Source of the DNA: Paulownia fortunei
Taxonomy: Eukaryota; Streptophyta; Magnoliopsida; Lamiales; Paulowniaceae
Direction of reading: 5' to 3'
Length of the DNA: 64,000 bases
NCBI GenBank assembly: GCA_019321725.1
Contig: CM033113.1
Location: 2,232,001-2,296,000, forward strand
Below the pieces are notes generated by a model. That model saw nothing but the letters and a program-made list of their open reading frames with translations. It ran no database searches and was not told the DNA's origin. A program made the position numbers and the translations under genes. Positions 1-10,642 of this stretch are shown in pieces; within the stretch, counting starts at the first letter, position 1; each line of letters opens with the position of its first letter.

Positions 1-279
1 GACAGCATTTAGTGTTTATCTTATACTCTCTCCCCATTTTGGCTCTATCTAAACAGGACGAGCCCCTGTTTTAGCTAGAAAAGAAAGAAAATGAGAAATG
101 GACTACATTAGAATATGGCAATATATAGTTTTCTTTTTGTGGTAAAACAACTTTTGTTGTTCTTGTGAGTTTCTCATATGACTGAAAACCAATTTTCTTT
201 TATGGAAAATGTGGTTATGATCCTAATTCTCATTTTACTAATTTTCTTGTGATATTCATAAGTTTCCTTTTTTTAACAG

Positions 280-2013
280 GATTTTTGCCCTTCTGTAAAG
301 AACATTCTTCTTCTTGATTCAGAAGGGAAGCGTATTGCTGTCAAGTACTATTCAGATGACTGGCCTACTAATAATGCAAAGGAGGCTTTTGAGAAGGCTG
401 TATTTACTAAGACTCAGAAGACAAATGCCCGAACAGAAGGTGCTCTGTGTGTTTTAGTTTGTTATTCTATTTTTTTTATTTTTTCATGCCCTTACTTCAA
501 AGCTCAGGTAGGCGTTTGTTGTTTGAATTGGTGGAGGGGACAGGCTGTTACGATCTTAAATGCCCTGGAGAAACCATTGTCAGCTGGATTAGAGTTCTCA
601 CAGTTCCTATTCTCAAAAGTGGAGTACTAATACACATGCTTGACTTGTAATTACATCAATGCAAACACTGTTCCTAGGCTGGCTATTTCGTGCTATTTTC
701 AAAGTTTTGTTGTGCTTTATTTGCTAGTAGTCGAACTAGAATTGTATTACCTTCATGAATTTTCCTGTCTTTAAGTTCTTTCCATATTCGTCAAGGCTGA
801 GATGGTGGGTTTCTAATGTTAAAGTTGGCGTTTACTATCTCTTGCTAAACTCTTGTTACTTTATCTGCAGCGGAGATAGCTATGTTTGAGAACAACATCA
901 TTGTCTACAAGTTTGTTCAAGACCTGCACTTTTTTGTGACTGGGGGCGAAGATGAAAATGAACTTATCTTGGCCACTGTTCTCCAGGGTTTTTTTGATGC
1001 TGTGGGTACTCTACTTAGGTAGTTTGCATGGTCTTGTTCTTATTTGCCTCTGGTGATGTTCAATTGTTATATTCTGTGCTGTATGAACTCTTTGCTTCAT
1101 TTTACTGTATTTTTTGTTCCAGGGGCAATGTCGATAAGAAGGAGGCACTCGAAAATCTGGATCTGATTCTTTTGTGCATCGATGAAATTGTTGATGGCGG
1201 GTAATCATCTGCTTATTTACCTTTGCAATCTAACTAGTTTGATATTGAATTGCCATTTCTGACTAAACAGAAATGCCATCTCTTGAAAATAAAATTTTAG
1301 AATCTCATATGTATACATATAAACTTGCATGCAAGTATTTAGCAAATATATATTTATATTGTCATGTGTATGGAGAATATACTTATACACTGTTATATAT
1401 ACATGTGATATATACACATCTACATGCATGCAAGTATTCATGGGAGGTATGCTGTGTGTTCGTGTAATTGTTAGAGCTTAGCCTGGAAGTACTGGATTGA
1501 CAATTATTGTCAGATCTACTCCAACCTCTAACCTGCATATTTAGCATCATGCTATTGCCTCATCTTATATTGTAAACGAACAAGAAGAGAATACATATAG
1601 AAACTGTTATCCTGCTACCAAAGGGAAATTGAAGTAGGAATTTGGTGGAAATAATATTCTGCACAATACATAAGCAAGCTTCTGCAAGGACTTAAGGCGC
1701 GTACTAACAAGTTTGTCAAAATGTGCAACTTTGATGCTATTTTTATAATGCCTCTCTCTCTTTTATCATGTATAGGATTGTTCTGGAAACTGATGCAAAT
1801 AGCATTGCGAGTAAAGTTGCAAGTCATAGCATGGATTCTGGAGCACCACTATCTGAGCAGGTGTGTAGATCCCTACTTCTCAAAATAGCGTCCCTAGAAT
1901 TTTGGTTATATGGCTGGGTAAATAACTCCTGATTGTAATTTCCCTTTCTGCAGACATTAAGTCAAGCACTGGCAACAGCCCGCGAACACCTTACCAGATC
2001 CCTTCTGAAGTGA
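280..2013 (+). CDS. Coatomer subunit zeta (COPI coat), 5'-partial
   Basis: Small subunit of the COPI coat, which drives Golgi-to-ER and intra-Golgi vesicle transport; it pairs with gamma-COP and has the longin/adaptin-small-chain fold. Five exons join in phase: 280-439, 871-1018, 1123-1200, 1776-1860 and 1954-2013, giving 176 residues and a TGA stop. Diagnostic stretches are [19 protein letters not shown] at the start, [54 protein letters not shown] and, at the end, [19 protein letters not shown]. Plant zeta-COP is about 180 residues, so only the first few codons are missing. Positions 1-279 hold no in-frame start exon, so the start lies upstream of the window. The 3' end faces the CorA-like gene. 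Family identity is secure; the paralogue is not resolved. Confidence 0.93.
1285..1442. repeat. Palindromic AT/ACATG-rich tract in coatomer zeta intron 3
   Basis: Alternating purine-pyrimidine tract within the 575-bp intron. It holds a perfect 14-bp palindrome (acttgcatgcaagt, 1323-1336) and a near copy of its right half (catgcatgcaagtatt, about 1424-1439), with TATATA and ACATGT runs between. Its near self-complementarity explains why both strands are open here. No coding similarity was seen. Confidence 0.6.
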
Positions 2014-3347
2014 TGAGATGTTGGACTTATCTACAAGGAAAATATAAAAAAAGAAAAAGAAAGGTAGACTGTGTCATTTTCTCCTAGGTGCGCTATCAAT
2101 GAGCTGCTGCAGTTGTGTGTTGCCGGACTATGCTGAAGAAAGATTTGACATTTATTAGTTTTAACAATTTGGAAATGATGTTGATTTTGGATTTTTTTTC
2201 TTTGTTTTTTTTGTGGGCTTTTCACTTCACTTGAGAAACTTGGGAAGACGTTGTAGAGTCCAGCTTTTGACATTCTGAATGCCTGCTAAGGCGCCGTGCT
2301 AAATTGTGTGGTTGCCCTTCCCCGAAGATTTTGCTTGAGCAAAAAGGAGACAATCTCCCGAAAGAAATTTATATATATTAGAAAAGAATGCAGCATTTTT
2401 TTGTGGACATCTTTCCTCTTTCATCCGCATAGGGAACAAATTTTAACCCCATGTAACATACTGAAATACCCATTAAATTACTTAAAACATGTTTCTCTAG
2501 AATGCTTAACAGGCTAAATCATAAATAAGACTGAAGTCTAGATTTGGAGTTCCATTTTTTCCCCATATTCAGAAGATTACTTAGTGAAATTCTACGTTGC
2601 AATTTATTAGGGCTAGCCACTGATTGGCCCCTTGTTCCGGGGACTCTTCAAATTAGGGTGCCATGTTCTTTTTCTCTCAAAAACAGTCGCGCACCACATT
2701 TTGTCACACTCATAAAACGAAGTTTCTTCTCTTTCAAGCAATGCTCGAAGAGTTACATCCCCGACTACTCCATCAATTTATATCATGATTATAACTGTTG
2801 ATATATGACTTGGTTTCACTAGCAAATCCCAAGACAGTTTAGTTAGAACTATTTAGCCAGATAGAGAGGTCTCTGATGCTATGAGGGTGACAATTCTAAT
2901 ATTTTTGGGAAAGAAACACACACACACACACACACACACAGCATATGAGAATTGTAGACTGAAATTCTAAATAAACCTTCATTTTTCCATAAAAGACAAA
3001 TTTACCAAAACAATGCCTGAAATGTGTAACATATTGCTCGAAATCATACCTACAGAAATGACTTAATAAGGTGCATCCACCAAAATTGACAAATTGTTAG
3101 CTCAACCACTCCACTGTCCCCAGAAGGAAAAGGAACTTGATCTACTTGAAGTGGAATTCCTTACTCTCGAAAAATCTTGTTCATGGAAATATGTTTACGC
3201 CTTGCATCATGTGCCAGCAGGAATTTATGCATAAAAAGAAATAATCCTTTTTTGCTTCCCTTCACCTCAAGAGTTGCAATGGTATACGAAAAATAAAAGA
3301 AGAGGAGCTTTCACTTATAGTTGTTGGTGGTGCTGCATCGCCACTTT
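2014..3347. other. Convergent 3' flank between coatomer zeta and CorA-like genes
   Basis: Tail-to-tail spacer holding both 3' UTRs. After the zeta stop there is a T-rich stretch typical of a plant 3' UTR. No protein-like reading frame or RNA gene was recognised. It contains the (AC)n microsatellite at about 2916-2940. Confidence 0.6.
2916..2940. repeat. (AC)n microsatellite
   Basis: About twelve uninterrupted AC units in the convergent spacer, likely length-polymorphic. Confidence 0.9.
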
Positions 3348-3439
3348 TATATCTTATTGGATAAGAACATAGTCTGCATCTTCTGTGAACTTACATATCT
3401 TAACGAATAAGAACATAGTCTGCATCTTCTGTGAACTTA
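3348..3439. repeat. 46-bp tandem duplication over the CorA-like stop codon
   Basis: Two 46-bp copies, 3348-3393 and 3394-3439; their last 33 bases are identical and the first part differs at about three positions. The right copy carries the last codons and stop of the CorA-like gene on the minus strand. The left copy lies in its 3' UTR. Confidence 0.85.
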
Positions 3440-6400
3440 TCGCCTGCTGTTGGGGGCAAATTATGCCGAGATACAGGCTTATGGACCTGCGCATGAGTTT
3501 CTGCCTCATGCTGGAACATCTTGACTAACTCATCCAACTCCAACTTCCTCACTTCCACCTGCTCTTCCCTGACGGGTTTTTTCAACCCGAGGTAGATCAA
3601 CCCAACTGCAATTAGCACTATACCTAAGAAAAAGAGAAGTGCGGCAAATACGCCAAATGCGTACGGTGTGTTTTCTGCGCCAGGGATTCCGTCCACATTG
3701 ATTCCAAACAACCCAGTAATTATGGAAAGAACAAGGCCACATCCTCCAAAGACAGCTAAATTATGAGTTACTGTAAGGCTTCTATCCTGTAATTTAAGAC
3801 ATGAAAATTCCACCATCAGATATTTATACAAATATGAACATTACACCAATAATAATTTAATACAATCAGATGCAGAAACGTTGGTTGAGATTACCAAAAA
3901 TCAGTAGAAAAATCTTTCCTAAATAATTGAATACATTGCAATGTACAAGCGACAGGAAAAATACATGGAAACCCTAAATTCAAATGTTTTCGATTAATAA
4001 CCAAGACCAGTCTGGAAAAATTAATTTTCTTGGCAATACTGAGATATACTCTTCCAATCACTTGGAAGCATTATGCAATAACTTAATTTACATAGTAATC
4101 TGATGTGAAGGAAAAAACATAAATTGCATAGATCACAAAGCAATTAGATGTCTGTTCTCATAGAAGTAATACAAACCTGCAACCATGCACGAACAGTGCT
4201 TTGCATGACATCTTGGATGGTAAATAAGCGGCCACGAACTGCTTCTTGCTCTTCTATCATTTCCCTAGTACTCTTTCTTATTCCTTCCAGCAGACTTTTT
4301 GTTAAATTTCCCCTCAAATGCTGGAGAAGTTCAAAAACTATCTCTTCCCTCGCATGGAGAGACCATTTTACTCTAATAACCTACAATTTGTCAAGGAATC
4401 GATTGACAAGACTGAACAAGCAATTAACATGATATAAGCGATTTCAAAACTCAAACTTAAATATATCGTGCAAAAATGTAAAACAACCTACCAGCATGTC
4501 TATGGCAAGTACAATATGTGTAATTAATTCATGCGCTACCGAAAGGACTCTACTACACGGATTTTGCATGATTGTCAGGAAATAATATAATTGAACTAAT
4601 TACCCCCGGATTATTTTGTTTTGTATAGAAAATAGGTAGTACATCCTTCCTTGAAAGATATTAACTGACAGTTCATTCTTCAGAAATAAGAATTATGTGT
4701 CAAAGACCTAAAGCAAGCGACATCACCAATGGTATCATAAAGAAACATCAGTGTTGATGTTCTGAAAAAATTGAGATCTGAAAGTTTTTCAATTTTGAAG
4801 CTTTAGTGTGCTTGCACCCACTCCAACTCACTCTAATTATTCACATATGCATACCTTAGAGCTCAATAAAGCAATTATCTGCCAGCAGAAGCAGGTCATA
4901 ATGCATTCTACCTGGCCAAATTTTTACCAGAGAATTACTTTAAGTGCTTGAAAACAGGATAGCATCCAATACCTCACCAGGACCAGCGACTCGTGACAGG
5001 GTTAGTTGGCCATCAATTCGAGTTATTATTAAAAGTGCTTCATATATAATTTTATCTTGAGAGAATTAATATAATGTTGACAGCAAGCATTAGTCAAAAT
5101 TTTCATTATACTTAGGTGTAAAGTTTGATTATCTGTGATATCCTCGCCCATGTTATGGCTTCTAAAGTTTATCTTTCTTATTATACTTGATACGAGCCCA
5201 CCAGAGAGATACAGAAGCAGTGCAGATAAGAGAGATCTTGCTCCATAACAGTTAGAACCAAATAGTTCTACAGATAATCTGGAATGGATTCTGCATAAAA
5301 AATCAATTGAAATTCCATGGCAGGTACATACCTGTCTTGATAACCTTCTTATTTCTTGATTGAATATTACGCCAAAAAGATTTAAATCTTCATAATTTCT
5401 CCTGTTGGGAGAGTAATGCAAATTGGTGAGAGAGAGAGAGAGAGGAAGTGCACATCACTGAATCAAAAGTAGGTTAATGCTGCTTATAGTACCTGTTCAC
5501 GAACTTCAATTCCACTTCATCTGCTGCCCCAAAAATGGATTTCCGAAATAACCTTAAAGTAATGAAAACATTAAATTAAAGCCAATGACATCAAAATGGT
5601 CACTGCAACATCATTTGGTGGTGGCTTATGGATCCACCTGGTGCTTGATAATGCTCAAGCTTTAAAAGGCACAAGGTAAGACAACCTTAAATTACCACAC
5701 TTCCTTTTCTTGAATTATATGTATAATGCATTGAAAGTTAGCTATCTCCCTTAGGTGGGATGGAGCAGACGGTAAAAATTGCTCAACTGCAGCAGGCACA
5801 TGATAATGACAATTTTATCTCATGTAGAACTTATTTCATAGATTATTATGAGTAAGTTCCTGAAGAAAAAAATAAAATAATAGTTGACATTCAGATATTG
5901 TGTAGAAAAATCTGTGGTATCTGCCTCTACATAATTAACCACTATAATTAAGTATATAAGCTAGACTACCCAAAATCAAACTACTACTCTCACCTGTCAT
6001 CCCACCGTGCCAGGCGGCTAGCTAAATATGCTATAATTTCATGTACTGTCCTTGGGGTATTGTAACCACCACCAAGAAGAAGTTCCTAGATGGGAAAATG
6101 CAACTGAAGTCAAGAAAATATATACAGAATCAACCACAACATAGATTTGCAAAAGGCATGTTAGCCAAGGAAAAGGACCTATTAGGATATAACAAACCTG
6201 GACTTCTGTAATGCCTAAAACATTGATTCTTGAAGCAGATCCTTTCACATGTAGAACAGTTAAAAGGAAGTTCTGAGCTTGCCATGAACGAACAACAACA
6301 GGGATATCATCTTCTTCAACATAAGGATCGCCAGCAGACTGCCCCAAAAGCTCAAACAGTAAGCCTCCAGCAACCCTTACTGGGACCTGTAAACACATAA

Positions 6401-7481
6401 AGCATAACAAAAGGTGTAGAATGCTAAGTGCCAAATATTAAAAGCTGTAAAGCATGACAACATACTTTGTTATCTCTTTTAATCAGATTTTCAAACATAA
6501 GTTTTTCCAAAGGGCACATGATTGCTGCTAATAGGAAAAAAAAAGGAAGAAGAAGAGCACAAGTATAACTTCGCAGGTTGTAATAGTAGAGTGTTGCATT
6601 TTAAACAATTTTCTCAAGCTATCAGTAAATTAAGCCAATCTTTTTATCAAAGGCACGTAGTACACACATTAAATTTCAATGATTGATTGCAAGATACTAG
6701 ATTCAGCTAGTTTTCTCCTTGACAATGAGTTGAGCAAGAAAGTGGATATATTAGACAGGAAATATACCTCATATAAGAGGTGTTTCATCCGATCGCTTAT
6801 CAATCTGCTTTCATCTCTCAAAGCAGTTCTAATGGCAGGATGCAACCACTGGGTAGCATTGAGCCATGCCTCGACAGCAGGATGACCCGCAGCAAGATGG
6901 CACCACCATGTAGGCCCAGCTGGCCTTTCCCAGTATGGAGCAGCTAAGTCGGCAACAGTGACGTCATCCTCATCATCCATAAATTCAAAATGTTGAGTGG
7001 ACCATCCTGCATCAACTTGCACTGTTCGGACAAGTTCTGAAATTCTAGCCCATCCAATTGGAGCCCAACAACTCCTTTGACATCTTTCAATGGGATGGAA
7101 GCTGTCTAATTGAGAGTTTTGGCCATCCATGTGCAAACAGCTAGCCTGGTGACTCTCCAATTCAATAAGGGGTGCAGATTCAGGAAGAGTGTTCCCGTTT
7201 AATCTTTGAGAAATTGGTTCAGTCCCTCCATCAGAGTGCATTTGGTTCGTTACATTAATGTCATTGACTTGATGAGATGACTGGATATTTGAAAAAGATT
7301 TTGGTGCAACTGATTTTTTATGTCCTCTGATGAATTCAAAAGCACAAATAAGTCCATCCGTCCAGAGTTCACTTCCTGGCATGACATCCTTATTGCAGTG
7401 ACCTCTGTGGGTTTCGAGCTTCTTTGTTCTATTGTTTTGAGACGAACATTCCTCACTTACTCCACTCATGTTGTACTTCAT
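3400..7481 (-). CDS. CorA-like Mg2+ transporter family protein, GIN variant
   Basis: Predicted membrane protein of the CorA/MRS2 superfamily, close to the plant group of At1g29820/At1g29830. Minus-strand exons in transcription order are 7481-6768, 6386-6198, 6085-5994, 5552-5493, 5401-5332, 4380-4177 and 3786-3400, giving 571 residues in phase. Residues 1-240 form a poorly conserved hydrophilic N-terminus. The middle is helical (EIIAYLASRLARWDD, IRRLSRQVIRVKWSLHAREE), as expected for the cytosolic funnel. The C-terminus has two membrane spans at about 453-470 and 486-510. The loop after TM1 reads GLFGINVDGIPG, so the usual GMN filter triplet is GIN at 471-473. The ATG at 7481 opens the frame; there is no in-frame ATG closer upstream, and two short upstream ORFs precede it. 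Transport activity and ion choice are unproven for this variant. Confidence 0.88.
5427..5444. repeat. (GA)n microsatellite in CorA-like intron
   Basis: Nine or so GA units just upstream, on the minus strand, of the exon at 5332-5401. Confidence 0.8.
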
Positions 7482-9540
7482 ATGCTTCAAACTTGAACTT
7501 TCACAGGTTGCAAAATGTTTCTGGCTAATGGTGCCCCTTCAGGCAATAAAGAAGAGAAAAGGAAGTTGGCATGAACCTGTTTGCCAAATTTCATGAATAG
7601 GCCTCAAGAGCATCTACTGGAGAAAAACAGCTATACCAAGGCCTCTTGTCAGCAAGAATCTTTTGAGGTTGAGCTGCACAGAGAATTTGGCTTCACGTTT
7701 CATCCAGTCTAAGTTCCTGCCACAGAGTATGAAAAAGTTAAGAGAGTTAAAATAATTCATAATGTAGACAGAAGAGTAAAGATGTGAAATTAAAAGGAGG
7801 CAGTAAAAAATACTTTGCATGCTGATACCTTTCCACACATCATTACTGGAAGAAGCCCGCCTCAAGACCTTAGCAGGATTAAGTAACCAATATACTTAGC
7901 AGGATTGCGTAACCAAAAGATTTATCTCCTATGGATCTATGAGGAGAATTTGTCAGACAAGCATCTAAGAAATTGAACAATGAGGTATGTTGAAAATAAT
8001 CAAGCTTAATATGAAAATAGGTCAAAACAAACTTTGGACATCATGATATCAATTATTGATTTCTTCTGGTCCCTGTAAAAGTTTAAACTTCATTAGAGTG
8101 CTCATAACTTGGTAATCTTTAATAAGTAACAATCTCGATTCCAAGTACAAAAACCTAGAATTCTAACAAAAATCAATATCACGATCAGAAAATTCTTTTA
8201 TAATAATTGGCTTTATGTATCCTAATGCACCTATTTGCTGTCTTTTTAATTCATTGTACATTTGTGAAATTTTGTAAATAAACTATAGAGATATACCGAC
8301 AAAGTTACACTAGCGTTTCATTAAAAATGAGTACAATAGTGGTTACAAACAATTATCTGCAGGCATGCTTCTCTTGCAACTAAATTGTTCCTTAAAATTG
8401 TAGAAACTCTTTCTAGTTCACCAAATTAAATAAGGCAGCAATAATTATCATAATCATCATCATTTATATACTCAACATGGCTCTCCCAGATAAATTTTCA
8501 ACTCCTCTTTTTTCCTAATTTCTGAATTACAGAAGTATTCGACCAGATAAAGTTTCACATATTTATGATCTTACACTAAATTCCCAGAATTACATGAGTC
8601 AATACTCGTGGAAGAACGTGCTTAAAAAAATCAACGTTTCACTTGTTTGTTAGAAAAAAATATAACAAGTTTATGGGTCAAGAGAACACAAAGCGGAAAA
8701 AAAAAAAAAAAAAAAAAGATAAAAGAATATGTTTGACGTTGGTAATAGATAAAATCTAACATGGATTTACAGCAAAAAAGTAATACCTGTCTTTCTTCAT
8801 GTTTACATGTTATTTCCAAAACATTTTTTTGTGTTTATAGCAGATTATTTCAAACAGTGACTATCAAAATCAACCTTTTTGTTCTACTCCGGCATTTGTA
8901 GATCTATCTTAAATTTTTATCATGCTCCAAAATAATCAATTATTAGAGTTTCATAGTATCAACTGCATATGATAGCAATTCTCAACTGTGAATTTCTGAA
9001 AAAATAATTCATTTCCAAAATATCATAAATGAGGTACCTCAACGAAATAGCACTCCAAAAAAGTCGGTATTTAAGAGCTAAGATAAATGACCACTAACAC
9101 CAGATGCAATTACATTATTTGAACAAAGAGGAAAAGTAGTGAACCACAAAAAATGACTTCCTAATATGCTCAAATGACTCCAATAAAGGAATGAACGGAA
9201 AAAGCTACATCACTTGAAATTTAGCTACAACGAAAAATTAATTATTCAAACGCAACAATCAGGAAATCTCGAGAAGAAACTGCAAAGGGTTGAAATTGCA
9301 TGAGTAATCTTCTCCTCCTCTTTTCGTTCTATAAATATCATCTTTCAATTTTCACGCATTTTTAACGAAATTCAAAATTACCAGAGTTTTTCCAGCGTTT
9401 TGTTCGCAGAAAAAGAGAGGCGGAAGTTGCGGAGAGATGTCGCCGAGAAGCTCAGCGTCAGTGGCGGTAGAATTTGATTCCGTAAAAATGAGAGATTTGG
9501 AAGAGTGGCGAATGTTAATAACATGATTACACGTGTCTTA
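7482..9540 (-). promoter_or_regulatory. 5' leader, leader intron(s) and promoter of the CorA-like gene
   Basis: A minus-strand leader exon probably starts at a CAG acceptor near 7738 and runs into the coding exon. It carries two short upstream ORFs: 7703-7614 (29 codons) and 7594-7487 (35 codons), the second ending six bases before the main ATG. The GC-richer block at about 9400-9480 looks like the first leader exon, with a possible donor near 9382. The AT-rich DNA between would be leader intron. A palindromic G-box/ABRE-type motif (acacgtgt, 9529-9536) lies just upstream. The transcription start is inferred, not seen. Confidence 0.5.
8697..8717. repeat. Poly(A) run of about 21
   Basis: Uninterrupted A run in the presumed leader intron of the CorA-like gene. 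It is a likely site of length variation or sequencing error. No target-site duplication was recognised that would mark a retroposon. Confidence 0.7.
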
Positions 9541-10642
9541 TTGACAGGACTTCACAGGAATCCATCCCCCATAAGAAAATATTAAATTTAAAGCTGAGGA
9601 ATCCATTCTTTTATTTATATTGTGCTATCATTATCTATATATTTAACGATTTATATCAATTAATTTGAGCACTTATATAAATCAAAATCAATTTCAGCAC
9701 CGCCCATAGAGAAGAGATAAAGTAATAATTTATATTGGTCACTAATCAATGAACTTTTGCATGAAATTCTTTTCCATCAACAGTTTGAAAATTCTTGTCG
9801 ATGCATGACCAAACAGTTATGATAATACCATAATCATTATAACCACAAATAGAAAATTCTTGTTTACTCTCGAGTACATGAATCAATCCCAAGTCACCAA
9901 AACCATTTAGTGTAACGTCCTTAACTTGGCATCATGATGACAATTTGGTATGAAAAGCATCAAGACCCATTTTGCTACTTGATTTGAGTTTAAGCCACGA
10001 GTCAAATTAAAAGATCAAGTTTAGGTTGAAACCCGTTCCAGACTGAGTTTTATCATATCTGAAAAGTTGACACGATGGTGAAGGATCAGACCAGCATTTC
10101 AAATAAGACAGAGAAGTAAACAGATGCATTAAAATGATGATTGGCTAAACCAGATAGCCAGAAACACATATCAAGAACCAAGGGATGGCTGTCCACAACC
10201 TGCAATTCGATCGCAATGTACATCAGCAAGTAATAGCAAGGGCTCAATAAACCAAAATTCAGGGTGCAGTGCAGATAATGATGATAAAATGATTCCAAAC
10301 TTCAATTGATAGCTAGTGCAGAGAACATGGTTAGGCGTTCAACCGTTTACTTAATTAAGCGAACAGAACAAGCTTCTCTGAAGGGTGTGGAACTAAATTC
10401 GAAAGTGCGCAAGTGGGAAAGAAAAAGATATGCCTCCACTAACACAAAGTTAGAACCTGTGTTCCTACGTTACAGCAACTGAAGATAAATACGTAAAATA
10501 CAACCTCGAGGCACAGGGCAGTGGCCAGTCAAATCCATTTGTGAAAATCATAAAATCAAATCGTATTCAACAGCTGGTATGGCTTGAAAGGCCACTTTTT
10601 CACACTCATTACATGCCCCAGAAAAAACAGGAGGTGAAAAGA
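9541..10642. other. Spacer between CorA-like promoter and DUF1296 gene 3' end
   Basis: About 1.1 kb. The part near 10300-10642 is probably the 3' UTR of the DUF1296 gene; the rest is AT-rich upstream DNA of the CorA-like gene. I saw no gene, RNA or recognisable transposon in it. Confidence 0.5.

Noticed and set aside
1..279. First coding exon of the coatomer zeta gene within the window
   Set aside because: No ATG followed by a usable donor in the right phase was found; the region reads as intron or leader.
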